This document shows, piece by piece, positions 42,330 through 51,637 of a stretch of DNA of 64,000 nt. Made by a program: the position numbers and the translations under genes. Each line of letters starts with the position of its first letter. Position 1 is the first letter of the stretch. The stretch is from Nitrogeniibacter mangrovi. GTDB lineage: Bacteria > Pseudomonadota > Gammaproteobacteria > Burkholderiales > Rhodocyclaceae. The notes under the pieces are model-generated. The model was given only the letters and a program-made list of their open reading frames with translations, was not told the origin of the DNA and ran no database searches. Where the stretch lies: contig NZ_CP048836.1 of the NCBI RefSeq assembly GCF_010983895.1, forward strand, positions 2,604,001-2,668,000, read 5' to 3'.

Positions 42330-43697
42330 TCAGAAGCTCGCCCAGGCGAACAGGAACACGGTGTTGTTGTCCTTCGCGTCGCGGCCGGCGCCATCGTAGT
42401 TGTGGCTGGCGCCGTTGAACTTGTCGAACATCGTGTACTGCAGGCCGAGGCGCAGGTTCGCCCATGGCGCGCCCCACGATTCCGCCTTGCCCAACGGCGT
42501 CCAGTCCGCCTGGAGCACATAGCCCGAGGTATCGGGCGAACCATTCGCGTAGCCGTCGGCATAGCGCAAGGCGTCGCGCCGACCGGTGGTCGCAAAACGG
42601 CCGGCCGAGAAGGTCCAGGTCTCGTCGTAGGTGTAGGTGGCGTTGAGCTTGAATTCCTTGAGGGTGGCCTTGACGGACTGCGCGTTGCCGGCGTCGAACA
42701 TGGCCTGGCCGTTCTGGCGCTCGCGGATGTAGCTGGTGTAGACGGCGGCGACATGCTTGGGCAGCCCCAGGAACTGGTAGGAGGCATCGACCCCCAGGTC
42801 GTCATAGCGATCCTTGGGCCCGTTGCTCAGCCGATCCGGCTGGAGACTGGTCTTGAGGCAGAACACGCCCGCCTGGAAGGCCTGATCGCTCATGTCCTTC
42901 ATCCAGGCCAGTCGCCAGTAGGCGGTGCTGCCCCCGAGGCGGCCCATGTCCTCGCCACGACCCTGGCCGGTCCGGCTCTGCAGTGCGGGCGACAGTGCGC
43001 GGTAGGTCCCCAGCTCGCCATACACCGTGTTGTCCCACAGGGCATACACGCTGGCGCCGAGCACACGATGCTCGAGTCCGCCGTTGATCATGGTCGCGGC
43101 ATCTCCCCCCGTGAAGCCGGTGTCCGAACCGGTGAAGGGGAAGCCCCAGGCCGGCATCGTGTTGAACGGGTCCTGGACCCCGGGGTTGTTGTTCACCGAG
43201 ACCCCGGCCACCACGTCCCGACCCGCCAGATCAAAGGTGTTGGCGATCCTCAGGTCCGCGTTGTCCAGCGCGCTCGTCTGCGCCACCCCGTCGTAGGTCG
43301 CCTGCACCAGGGCACCGACGTGATCGGCCAGCCTGCCGGCCAGGAAGAGCGAGGCCTCGTTGATCCCGACGTTGTCATTCCGGTGGGTATGGGGCGACGG
43401 CGGGTCCGCCTGATCCTTGGCGGTGTGGGTGTAACCGGCGATCAGCATCGCGGAGAACGGGAGCTCGCCCTTCCCGCTCGTGCCGTCGGTGTAGCCGTCG
43501 ATCTTGAACCGGATGCCGAACGGCGTCAGTTGTGGCCCGAATGCCCCCACATGGCAGGCGGCACAGTCCTGCCCTGTTTGCCGGGCGAACGCCGGCAACG
43601 CGCTCGCGTCGTTCGCAACCAGCAGCAGCGCACCGGCAAGCGCACCGAAACACCAGGCGATCAGGCGCGAACGCCGGCCTTGACTCTTTTCATTCAT
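42330..43697 (-). CDS. Outer-membrane-type protein with N-terminal heme c motif
   Basis: The protein is 455 residues. A signal peptide (LIAWCFGALAGALLLVANDASA) is followed by ARQTGQDCAACHVGAFGPQLTPFG, a CxxCH heme c site. The rest is a long run of alternating beta strands ending in FLFAWASF, a terminal-Phe pattern typical of outer-membrane beta-barrels. It could carry electrons across or at the outer membrane, or bind a ligand through the heme. Its family occurs widely in betaproteobacteria and lacks a known role. The two-component genes 187 bases upstream on the same strand may control it. Confidence 0.75.
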   Translation of the reverse strand: MNEKSQGRRSRLIAWCFGALAGALLLVANDASALPAFARQTGQDCAACHVGAFGPQLTPFGIRFKIDGYTDGTSGKGELPFSAMLIAGYTHTAKDQADPPSPHTHRNDNVGINEASLFLAGRLADHVGALVQATYDGVAQTSALDNADLRIANTFDLAGRDVVAGVSVNNNPGVQDPFNTMPAWGFPFTGSDTGFTGGDAATMINGGLEHRVLGASVYALWDNTVYGELGTYRALSPALQSRTGQGRGEDMGRLGGSTAYWRLAWMKDMSDQAFQAGVFCLKTSLQPDRLSNGPKDRYDDLGVDASYQFLGLPKHVAAVYTSYIRERQNGQAMFDAGNAQSVKATLKEFKLNATYTYDETWTFSAGRFATTGRRDALRYADGYANGSPDTSGYVLQADWTPLGKAESWGAPWANLRLGLQYTMFDKFNGASHNYDGAGRDAKDNNTVFLFAWASF

Positions 43698-43883
43698 CGT
43701 TCAACCTCGACAATTCCGAAAGCAACGGGCACACCGCTTTTCCATCCGCCGGCTCGCGGATGAAGGTCGGGGTGAAGGCTGAGGCACAGGGGGTGAATCT
43801 GACGTCGGCCGGTCTCCGGCGCTCATCGTCCGAAGCAGAGCCTACGGGAACGTTCCTTTCGGAAACCTGACAACGCTGCGCCC

Positions 43884-45275
43884 TCAGGACGTGTCGCGCA
43901 CACCTGGAAACGAAACGCGAATGCGTGTGCCGTGGCCGCCGGCGCCCTCGCCGACGGCAATCGTGGCCCGGTGACGATCGGCCACCTCGCGCGCGATCGC
44001 CAGTCCGAGCCCTGATCCGCCGGGCGCGGCCGCGCGCCCGCGATAGAAGCGCGCGAAGATCCGCTCGCGTTCGTCCGGGGCGATCCCCGGCCCGTCGTCC
44101 TCGACCTCCAGCCATGCCACCTCGCCCTGCCGACCGCAACGGACCACGACATGGCCGCCGCTCGGCGCATAGGCAATGGCGTTGTCGATGAGATTCATCA
44201 ACAGCTCGTGCAACAGCCAGGCCACCCCGAAGATCCGCGCCTCGGCGGGCTCGAAGGACAGCTCGACGTCCCGGCGCAGGGCGGCGTCGAGTGCATCGGA
44301 AGCGCATCCCTCGACCAGCTCGGCCAGATCGACCGTCGCCTGCGGCATCGCCGGATGGGCCTCCGGCGCCGATCGCGCCAACGCGAGCATCTGCCGCGTC
44401 AGATGCACCAGATGGGCCACCGCGTTGCGCAACCGCAGGAGGCGGTCCCGTGCCGCGGCCGGAAAATCCTGCTCGGCCAGCTCCAGCTGGGTCTGCATCC
44501 CCGCCAGCGGCGTCCCCAGCTGGTGGGCCGCGTTCGACAGAAACACCTGCTGGGCGCGGCCGGCAGCCTCGACACGCGCCATCAACCGGTTGATCGCGGC
44601 TACCAGGGGGCGTGTCTCGTACGGCACCATGCCCTCGTCCAGGGGGCCGAAGTCGTCCTGGGCCCGGGCGTCGATGCGCCCGCCGAGGCGCGCCAGCGGA
44701 CGCAGGCCGACGCGAACGCCAAAATAGATGACCGCCACCGTGATCGTCAGCAGCACCACGTTCGGCCAGATCACCGCGCCGAGGATGTCTCCGGTCACCT
44801 GCTGACGACGGCGCAAGGTCTGGGCCACGACGACCGTCGCGCGGCCGCCCGGCCCCGCATGCCCCAGCGCCACGAAGCGCATCGGAGTACCCCCGATCTG
44901 CACGTCGCCGAATCGGTGCTCATCCGGCGCGGGGCGCAAGGAAATGACCGACAGCGCCTTGTCGCCCGCGATCATCCGCCCGTCTTGCATGACCACCTGA
45001 TAGCGCACGGCGTCGACGCGATCGGCGCGCAGCACCGCCTCGGCGGCCGCCGGCAGATCCAGTTCGAGCGGTGCATCGTCCGCGTCGCGCTCCAGGCGCG
45101 ACGCCAGTGCGGTCGCCATGCCCAACAGCACCTGGTCGTAGGAGTCGTTGGACAGGTGCACCGCCGTGCGGTAATCGGCCACCACGCTGATCGCAAGCAC
45201 CACGGTCACCGGCAGGAACAGCAGCAACAGCAGGCGCGAATGCAGGCTCCTGGCCCGGAACGAGCGAAGCATCAT
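43884..45275 (-). CDS. Sensor histidine kinase, TctE-like
   Basis: The protein is 463 residues. TM1 (HSRLLLLLFLPVTVVLAIS) and TM2 (ILGAVIWPNVVLLTITVAVIYF) flank a 2CSK_N-type periplasmic sensor containing SYDQVLLGMATALASRLERD. HAMP follows, then the H-box FLSNAAHQLGTPLAGM, N-box DNAIAYAP and G-boxes DDGPGIA and GSGLGLAI. This is the TctE type that senses tricarboxylates and other ligands. GAGGGG stands before the ATG, 7 bases after the regulator gene. Confidence 0.87.
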   Translation of the reverse strand: MMLRSFRARSLHSRLLLLLFLPVTVVLAISVVADYRTAVHLSNDSYDQVLLGMATALASRLERDADDAPLELDLPAAAEAVLRADRVDAVRYQVVMQDGRMIAGDKALSVISLRPAPDEHRFGDVQIGGTPMRFVALGHAGPGGRATVVVAQTLRRRQQVTGDILGAVIWPNVVLLTITVAVIYFGVRVGLRPLARLGGRIDARAQDDFGPLDEGMVPYETRPLVAAINRLMARVEAAGRAQQVFLSNAAHQLGTPLAGMQTQLELAEQDFPAAARDRLLRLRNAVAHLVHLTRQMLALARSAPEAHPAMPQATVDLAELVEGCASDALDAALRRDVELSFEPAEARIFGVAWLLHELLMNLIDNAIAYAPSGGHVVVRCGRQGEVAWLEVEDDGPGIAPDERERIFARFYRGRAAAPGGSGLGLAIAREVADRHRATIAVGEGAGGHGTRIRVSFPGVRDTS

Positions 45276-45282
45276 GTGCCCC

Positions 45283-45951
45283 TCAGCCCTCGCCCGCCTC
45301 GATCCGATACCCGATGCCGCGCACCGTCCGGATGAGCACGGCGCCCCCCAGCTTGGTCCGCAGACGGGAGATGTAGATCTCGATCGCATTGGGCGTGATC
45401 TCCCGGTCCCACTGGCCCAGGCTCTCCATGAGGCGCGCCTTGCCGGCCACCTTCGGCGCCGCGAGCATGAGCTGTTCGAGCACGCTCAGCTCGCGTCCGG
45501 TCAAGGCCACCGGCTGGCCGGATACGGTCACCGTGTGGGCGGCCGCATCCAGACACAGCGCACCGACGACCATCATCGAGCGGGTGCCGGCGTGGCTGCG
45601 GCGGATCAGGGCGCGCAGGCGGGCGAGCAGCTCCGGCGCCAGAAACGGCTTGATCAGGTAGTCGTCCGCCCCGCAATCGAGGCCCGTGACCCGGTCGTCG
45701 AGCCCGTCCCGCGCGGTCAGCATCAGGATGGGCGCCAGGGCCCCCTGGGCGCGAAGGCGCCTCACCAGCTCGAAACCGTCCATGCCCGGCAGGCCCACAT
45801 CGATGATGGCCGCATCGTAGGCCGTCAGCGCCATCGCACCGATGGCCGGTTCGGCCGCTTCCAGGAGATCGATCCGCCATCCTTCCCGCTCGACCACCTC
45901 GCCGATGCCCGCCGCGATCATTGCGTCGTCCTCGACCAGCAGCAAACGCAT
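45283..45951 (-). CDS. OmpR-family response regulator, TctD-like
   Basis: The protein is 222 residues. The REC domain begins MRLLLVEDDAMIAAGIGEVV, with Asp in DAAIIDVGLPGMDG and Lys in DDYLIKPFL. The winged-helix DNA-binding domain ends TVRGIGYRIEAGE. It is the partner of the kinase downstream. GGAGGAGG stands 5 bases before the ATG. The likely nearby target is the heme/beta-barrel gene, an inference from position only. Confidence 0.88.
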   Translation of the reverse strand: MRLLLVEDDAMIAAGIGEVVEREGWRIDLLEAAEPAIGAMALTAYDAAIIDVGLPGMDGFELVRRLRAQGALAPILMLTARDGLDDRVTGLDCGADDYLIKPFLAPELLARLRALIRRSHAGTRSMMVVGALCLDAAAHTVTVSGQPVALTGRELSVLEQLMLAAPKVAGKARLMESLGQWDREITPNAIEIYISRLRTKLGGAVLIRTVRGIGYRIEAGEG

Positions 45952-46076
45952 CGACGCCTCCTCCAGATCCGTGACTCGGGAGCATAGCGCGAACCCGAAT
46001 GCCTCGCCTCGTCGCGTCCCCGTGGTGCCGGGCGCCCTGGTGGAGAGGCGATGGCGCCGCCAAGCGTCGATCGCCG

Positions 46077-47024
46077 CTACGCCCCCCCGCCGTCCGCTGC
46101 CCGAGACAACACGCTCGCCTCGGGTGCTAGGGCCGAGAGGAAAGTGGACCCGGCCAGCAACTGTTCGAGACGCTCCATGCGATGCCGATGCGGCGTCGTG
46201 ATGGCGTAGAAGTGCTCCTGAAGCTGCGGGGTGTGCCCGACGCTCACGAGCAGTCCCTGGCGCAGTTCGTCCTGCACCACGACTTCCGGCAACACGGTCA
46301 GCCAGCCGCTGTCCCGCGCGATGAGGCGAAGCATCGCCATGTCGTCCACTTCGGCCCGGATGCGCGGCTGCACGCTGGCGGACATGCACAGCGCGTCAAA
46401 TTGCCGGCGCAACGCGTGCTGCGGTCCCGGCAGCGCCAGGTCGAGCCCGCTCAGATCGTCGGGCACCTGCAGGCGGCGGCCCTGCCAGACGCTCGCCGGG
46501 CCGACCAGGGAGATGGTCTGGCTGCCCAGAAAGCAGCAATGCAGCGGGCGGTCCGGGTCGGTCGGCGCCGGTTCGTTCGCCAGCACGATGTCGAGCCGGT
46601 GCTGTACCAGACGCTCGAGAAGACCTTCGAGCAGCCCGGATTCCATCGTCAGGGTCACCGTCGGGTCGGCGAGCAGCGGCCGGATCCAGTTTTCCTGATA
46701 GTTGCGCGACAAGGTGGCGACACTGCCCATGCGCAAGCGGGTCATGCCTTCGCTGCGGCCCTGAAGCCGGCCGAGCATCTCCTGCCCGAGGCCGAAAATG
46801 TTCTCGGCATAGGTGAACACCAGCCGGCCGGTTTCCGTCAGCACCAGTCGCCGCTTCTCGCGCTCGAAAAGCGCTTCGCCGAGCCTGTCCTCCAGTTGCC
46901 TGATCTGCGCGGAGAGCGCCGATTGAGAGACATGCAACTCGCCGGCGGCCTGGGTCAGATGTCCCGTCCTGGCCACCCGCCAGAAGTAGAACAAGTGATG
47001 GAAATTGAGCTGTTCGAGATCCAT
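46077..47024 (-). CDS. LysR-family regulator, NhaR-like, of the DAB operon
   Basis: The protein is 315 residues. The N-terminal helix-turn-helix starts NFHHLFYFWRVARTGHLTQAA and SQSALSAQIRQLEDRLG, closest in style to NhaR. The C-terminal ligand domain has the usual LysR layout. It is divergent from dabB-dabA across a 90-base spacer holding nested inverted repeats, so it very likely controls these genes. The inducer may relate to inorganic carbon or ion status. Confidence 0.85.
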   Translation of the reverse strand: MDLEQLNFHHLFYFWRVARTGHLTQAAGELHVSQSALSAQIRQLEDRLGEALFEREKRRLVLTETGRLVFTYAENIFGLGQEMLGRLQGRSEGMTRLRMGSVATLSRNYQENWIRPLLADPTVTLTMESGLLEGLLERLVQHRLDIVLANEPAPTDPDRPLHCCFLGSQTISLVGPASVWQGRRLQVPDDLSGLDLALPGPQHALRRQFDALCMSASVQPRIRAEVDDMAMLRLIARDSGWLTVLPEVVVQDELRQGLLVSVGHTPQLQEHFYAITTPHRHRMERLEQLLAGSTFLSALAPEASVLSRAADGGGA

Positions 47025-47025
47025 T

Positions 47026-47073
47026 GTTCTGTTTTTCCGAACGATACGTTCTAAACAATATATTTTACAGAAC
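47026..47073. promoter_or_regulatory. LysR operator and divergent promoter region
   Basis: GTTCTGT (47026-47032) and ACAGAAC (47067-47073) are exact inverted repeats. Between them lies GAACG-ATA-CGTTC (47039-47051), a perfect palindrome with the T-N11-A look of LysR sites. The stretch is markedly AT-rich (AATATATTTT), fitting overlapping promoters of the LysR gene and dabB. Confidence 0.6.
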
Positions 47074-47113
47074 CAATGCGAGCAAACATCATTCGCGTCA
47101 CCGCTTTCACACG

Positions 47114-48718
47114 ATGTTTGCCATGAGTTCAATCGACGCCTTCCTGCCCGCTTTCGCCCTCGCGCCAGCGGCCCTGATGACGGCAGCCGCCGTCTTGCTC
47201 ACGCTCCGCCCCGGGGCGGATACCGCGGTCTGGGCCCGTTTTCGCGTTCTTGCGGCGCTTGCGCTGCCGTGTGCGCTGGCCCAGCCGGTGGCGCTGTGGG
47301 CGCTCCAGGGCCAGATGAGCACCCAGGCAACGGCCGGGTGGGTTTCCTGGCTTTCGACCGGCCAGCTGACGGCCTGGATGGCCGCGCTGGTGCAGCTGCT
47401 GGGCACCGTGATCGGGGTGTTCTCCGCGCGCTACCTGCACGGCGAACCCGGTCAGCGCCGTTATGCCGGGGCGTTTGCCGGCGTCCTGGCGTCGGTGCAC
47501 CTGCTCCTGCTCGCCGGTCACTGGCTGATGCTGATCATCGCCTGGGCGGCGGTCGGCCTGTGCCTGCGCCGGCTGCTGTGCTTCTACACGGATCGTCCCT
47601 TTGCCCTGCTGGCGGCGCACAAGAAACGGATCGCAGACCGGCTGGCCGACCTGCTGCTGCTGGCGGCCGCGGCGCTCGCCTGGACGGCGGTCGGCAGCGG
47701 CAGCTTCGCGGATCTGTGGGCACATCTGGCGCACCAGGGGGCCTCGGTGGCCCTGCAGGCCAGCGCCGTGTGTCTCGTGCTCGCGGTCGTGCTGCGCACC
47801 GCGCTGTTCCCCGTCCATGGCTGGCTCATCCAGGTCATGGAAGCGCCCACGCCCGTCTCGGCCCTGCTGCACGCCGGCGTCGTCAATCTGGGGGGCTATC
47901 TGCTGATCCAGTTCGCGCCGCTGCTCGCGGTCTCGCCGGCGGCACGCTGGCTGCTGGTGGCGTTCGGCCTCGGCACGGCGCTGCTGGCCGGGCTCGTCAT
48001 GCTCACCCGCATCAGCATCAAGGTGCGTCTGGCGTGGTCCACGGTGGCGCAGATGGGGTTCATGGTGCTCGAATGCGGGCTCGGCCTGTATGAGCTGGCC
48101 GCGCTGCACCTGATCGCGCATTCGCTCTACAAGGCCCATGCCTTCCTGTCCGCGTCCTCGATCGTGCGGGAGACACGCTCGCAGATGATGCGCGGGCGGA
48201 CCCGCGCGGCGGCACCGAGCCTGATGCTCGCGCCGGCGGGCAGCATCGCCATCGTCCTCCTCGTGCAGGCGCTCCTCGCCGCGGGGGACTGGCCGTGGTG
48301 GTGGAACGGCGTCCTCGCGCTGGCCTGGGCGCCCCTGCTCTGGGTGCCGGTCACCGACGGCGGAGCGGCGGCCGCCTCCGGCCAGCGGATGGTTTTCGGC
48401 GCCACGCTGGTGGCCGTCCTGACGGCCGTTGCGGCGCTTGCCCACCGGCTGCCGCTGGGGGTCAGCGATGCGCCGTTCCACGCCGCGGGCCCGGTTGCCC
48501 TGGCCGGCATGGCGCTGCTGTACCTGTGCCTCACCATGCTGCAATGGCGCCCCGAACGCTTCGCCGTGTGGCACCGCTGGAGCTACGCCGGGTTCTATGT
48601 CGACGAGCTCTATACCCGCCTCGCCTTGCGCCTGTGGCCGGCCCGCTGGACGCCGGACGCGGCGCTCCACACCCCGCCACCGAGCGCAGGCACCCAGCCT
48701 GCCGTCAACGAGAAATGA
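47114..48718 (+). CDS. dabB: DabB, proton-conducting membrane subunit of inorganic carbon pump
   Basis: The protein is 534 residues with about 13-14 membrane helices and the NuoL/MrpA fold. It contains AHKKRIADRLADLLLL, a proton-channel region FPVHGWLIQVMEAPTPVSALLHAGVVNLGG and HLIAHSLYKAHAFL. Next to DUF2309 it is DabB, which supplies cation flow to drive carbon uptake. I chose the ATG at 47114; 47123 is possible. dabA begins 21 bases after its stop. Confidence 0.87.
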   Translation: MFAMSSIDAFLPAFALAPAALMTAAAVLLTLRPGADTAVWARFRVLAALALPCALAQPVALWALQGQMSTQATAGWVSWLSTGQLTAWMAALVQLLGTVIGVFSARYLHGEPGQRRYAGAFAGVLASVHLLLLAGHWLMLIIAWAAVGLCLRRLLCFYTDRPFALLAAHKKRIADRLADLLLLAAAALAWTAVGSGSFADLWAHLAHQGASVALQASAVCLVLAVVLRTALFPVHGWLIQVMEAPTPVSALLHAGVVNLGGYLLIQFAPLLAVSPAARWLLVAFGLGTALLAGLVMLTRISIKVRLAWSTVAQMGFMVLECGLGLYELAALHLIAHSLYKAHAFLSASSIVRETRSQMMRGRTRAAAPSLMLAPAGSIAIVLLVQALLAAGDWPWWWNGVLALAWAPLLWVPVTDGGAAAASGQRMVFGATLVAVLTAVAALAHRLPLGVSDAPFHAAGPVALAGMALLYLCLTMLQWRPERFAVWHRWSYAGFYVDELYTRLALRLWPARWTPDAALHTPPPSAGTQPAVNEK

Positions 48719-48739
48719 AACGCAGCGCAGGAGACTGAC

Positions 48740-51337
48740 ATGGACACAGGAGTGCTTGCAGAATCGACCCTGAGTACGGCCAGTGGCGGCACGGCGCCGG
48801 CCCACGGCGCCGTGGAGCGCATCGAGCGCAGCCGCATCGAAGCGGCCTGCGAGGCGGCCTGCCGGTCGATCGCGCCCGCCTGGCCTCTCGATCGCGCCAT
48901 CGCCGTCAATCCCCACTGGGCGCGGATCGGCAGGCCGGTACGGCAGGTGGCGGCGCGGATGGCGGTGCTGGGCGACATCCAGGTGTTTCCCCCGCGCGAC
49001 CAGCTCCGTGCGGCCTGGGAATCCGGGCGCATCTCACAGGCCGACCTGCGCTACGCCCTGCAGGCGCTGCCGGCGGCCAGGTCGGGCGCCCTCACCGAGC
49101 GCGCATGCACCGAGGCCCTGGCCCGCCCGCGGAAACTGCCGCATCTGCCACTGCTGATCGACGTCCTCGACGACGACCCCTTGCGTCACGCGCGCCTCTC
49201 GTGGCGTCAGGCCATCACCCATCAGGTCAGTCAGACCTGTGCCGCCTACTTCGATGAACATCAGGCGGACTGGGCGGCGCGCCGCGGTGAGGGCCTCTAT
49301 GCCTTCTGGCGCGACACGATCACCCACGACCACGGCATCGGCGTCCTGATGGGCCTGCCGCATCTGGGCCACTCGCTCGAAGCGCTTCCCGCCACGCGCC
49401 AGGACGCCGAGTCCTGGGTGCTGCAGCGCCTCGGGCTTCCCGAGGCGGTATGGCCGGACTATCTGGAAGCCGTGCTGCTGACGGTCAACGGCTGGGCCTC
49501 GTGGTGTGCCTACCTGGGCTGGCAGGCGCGGTTGCTCGGTGCGTCCGACGAACACCTGCGCGACCTGCTCGCGATCCGGCTGGCGTGGGGGGCAATCCTG
49601 CTCGAATGCAAGGACGATGCGTCGGCCCACCACGCCTTTGCCGCCGTCCAGGGCCACTGGCGCGACGCGGCAACGCTGCTGCAACAGGCCGAAGCGCAGC
49701 TGCGGGTCGACGAGGTCTGGCAGCTGGCCTTCGAAGCGGGCTACCAGCGCGAACTTGCCGACAAGCTCAGCGTGCCCGGGCACGGCGCGGCCATGCCGGA
49801 GGTCGCACCCGAGGTCGAATTCCAGGCCGCGTTCTGCATCGACGTGCGCAGCGAGCCGCTGCGCCGCGCCCTGGAATCGATCTGTCCGACCGTCCAGACC
49901 ATCGGCTTTGCCGGCTTCTTCGGCCTTCCGGTCGCCTACACGCCGCTCGCCACGGCGGCACGCCGGCCGCAGCTGCCCGGCCTGCTCGCACCGGCGCTCG
50001 AGGTCACGGACGCGATCGTGCCGGCGTCAGGCCCGGAGGACGCCGCAATGAGCGAGATCGTGCGCGGGGCGCGCCGCAAGCGCTTCGCCCTGTCCGATCA
50101 GGCGCTCGCGGCGAGCCGCTGGCCGGGGGCCTCCTTCTCCTTCGTGGAGGCCGCCGGCGTCGGTTATCTGGGGAAACTGTGGCAGTGGCTCAAGCCCTCC
50201 CGCCAGCGGCGTGTGCGCGACGACCTCGCCGGCGTACCCGGGCGCTACAAGGCGCGCTGCCGTCCGGTACTGGACGGCCTCGACGCCGGCGCCAAGGCCG
50301 ACCTGGCGGCGCGCGTGCTCCAGGCCATGGGGATCGCACACACCCTCGCGCCGCTGGTCGTGCTCGTGGGCCACGGCAGCCAGAGCGCCAACAACGCCCA
50401 TGCCGCCGCCCTCGACTGCGGCGCCTGCTGCGGGCAGACCGGCGAGGTCAATGCGCGCGTGCTGGCGCAGGTGCTGAACGATCCGGCGGTGCGCAGCGGC
50501 CTCGGCGAACGGGGCATCGAGGTCCCGGAGGACACGGTGTTCGTGGCCGCGCTGCACAACACCACCACCGACGAGATCGAAGGCTTCGACCTCGACCGGC
50601 TCGGCCCGGCCGCGCAGGCGCGCTGGGACACGCTGAACGACGCCTTCGTCCACGCCTGCGACCAGGTGCGCCGCGAGCGCGCCGTGCGGCTCGGCCTCGA
50701 CCCGCGCACCAGCCATGACCGGCTGCTGGCCAACCTGCGCGAGCGTGCCAACGACGGCGCGCAGACGCGGCCGGAATGGGGACTGGCGGGCAATGCGGCA
50801 TTCATCATCGCACCGCGCCATCGCAGTCTCGGCGCCGTGCTCGATGGCCGCTGCTTCCTCCACGACTACGACGCCGCCCAGGATGCCGACGGCCGCCTGC
50901 TCGAGCAGCTGATGACGGCGCCGATGCTGGTGGCGCACTGGATCAACTGGCAGTACCACGCCTCCACCTGCGACCCCACGCACATGGGCTGCGGCAACAA
51001 GGTGCTGCACAACGTGGTCGGCGGCCATCTGGGCGTCTTCGAAGGCAACGGCGGAGACCTGCGCATCGGCCTCGCGAAGCAGTCGCTGCACGACGGCCAG
51101 CGCTGGATGCACGAGCCCTTGCGACTGACCGTGATCATCGACGCGCCGCGCGAGGCGATCGAACGGGTCATCGCCCGCCATGCAACCGTGCGGCAACTGC
51201 TCGACAACGGCTGGCTCCACCTGTGGCGTTTCGGCGACGTGGAACTGCTCCGTTTCGTCAATGGAGGCTGGCACGCGCTGGGACTGGACGCGGAGGAGGG
51301 CGCGGCGATGGCGCCGGAGTGCACATCGCCCGGCTGA
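48740..51337 (+). CDS. dabA: DabA, zinc carbonic-anhydrase-like subunit of inorganic carbon pump (DUF2309)
   Basis: The protein is 865 residues. The zinc site characteristic of DabA is visible: Cys and Asp in FCIDVRSEPLRRALE, His in VGHGSQSANNAHAAALDCGACCG and the Cys that follows it. DabA and DabB form an energy-coupled one-way hydration of CO2 to bicarbonate, raising internal inorganic carbon. AGGAG lies 6 bases before the ATG at 48740. This supports autotrophic or CO2-limited growth. Confidence 0.9.
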   Translation: MDTGVLAESTLSTASGGTAPAHGAVERIERSRIEAACEAACRSIAPAWPLDRAIAVNPHWARIGRPVRQVAARMAVLGDIQVFPPRDQLRAAWESGRISQADLRYALQALPAARSGALTERACTEALARPRKLPHLPLLIDVLDDDPLRHARLSWRQAITHQVSQTCAAYFDEHQADWAARRGEGLYAFWRDTITHDHGIGVLMGLPHLGHSLEALPATRQDAESWVLQRLGLPEAVWPDYLEAVLLTVNGWASWCAYLGWQARLLGASDEHLRDLLAIRLAWGAILLECKDDASAHHAFAAVQGHWRDAATLLQQAEAQLRVDEVWQLAFEAGYQRELADKLSVPGHGAAMPEVAPEVEFQAAFCIDVRSEPLRRALESICPTVQTIGFAGFFGLPVAYTPLATAARRPQLPGLLAPALEVTDAIVPASGPEDAAMSEIVRGARRKRFALSDQALAASRWPGASFSFVEAAGVGYLGKLWQWLKPSRQRRVRDDLAGVPGRYKARCRPVLDGLDAGAKADLAARVLQAMGIAHTLAPLVVLVGHGSQSANNAHAAALDCGACCGQTGEVNARVLAQVLNDPAVRSGLGERGIEVPEDTVFVAALHNTTTDEIEGFDLDRLGPAAQARWDTLNDAFVHACDQVRRERAVRLGLDPRTSHDRLLANLRERANDGAQTRPEWGLAGNAAFIIAPRHRSLGAVLDGRCFLHDYDAAQDADGRLLEQLMTAPMLVAHWINWQYHASTCDPTHMGCGNKVLHNVVGGHLGVFEGNGGDLRIGLAKQSLHDGQRWMHEPLRLTVIIDAPREAIERVIARHATVRQLLDNGWLHLWRFGDVELLRFVNGGWHALGLDAEEGAAMAPECTSPG

Positions 51338-51358
51338 CCACGCCCGGCAGCGCTGCCC

Positions 51359-51565
51359 TCAGAACGGCAGTTTGCGCTTCGGCGCCGCCGTGGCCTTCCG
51401 GGCCGGCGGGGCGGCCCTGACCGGCTTTCTGGGCTGGTTCATGGTCTCGCGCGCGAAGCGCACCTTGCCTTCCAGCTCGCAGCCGCGCATGCCGGGTTCG
51501 CACACGGCGCCGCGAACACGCTGGCAGACGCCGTCGAGGTCATGCGGGCAGCTCCACGAGGACAT
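51359..51565 (-). CDS. Small Cys-rich protein of unknown function
   Basis: The protein is 68 residues. Its first half carries four Cys in MSSWSCPHDLDGVC and GAVCEPGMRGCELEGKV, a CxnC-CxnC pattern suitable for a metal site. The second half is basic (KPVRAAPPARKATAAPKRKLPF). GGAG precedes the ATG by 7 bases. I recall similar short proteins in related betaproteobacteria but know no function. It converges with dabA. Confidence 0.6.
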   Translation of the reverse strand: MSSWSCPHDLDGVCQRVRGAVCEPGMRGCELEGKVRFARETMNQPRKPVRAAPPARKATAAPKRKLPF

Positions 51566-51637
51566 GGCCGGTCTCCGATGCGGGCAAGTGGGGAAGGACC
51601 AGTCTAGCCCGTCGGCCCGCGCGCGCCCTGATGCAGC

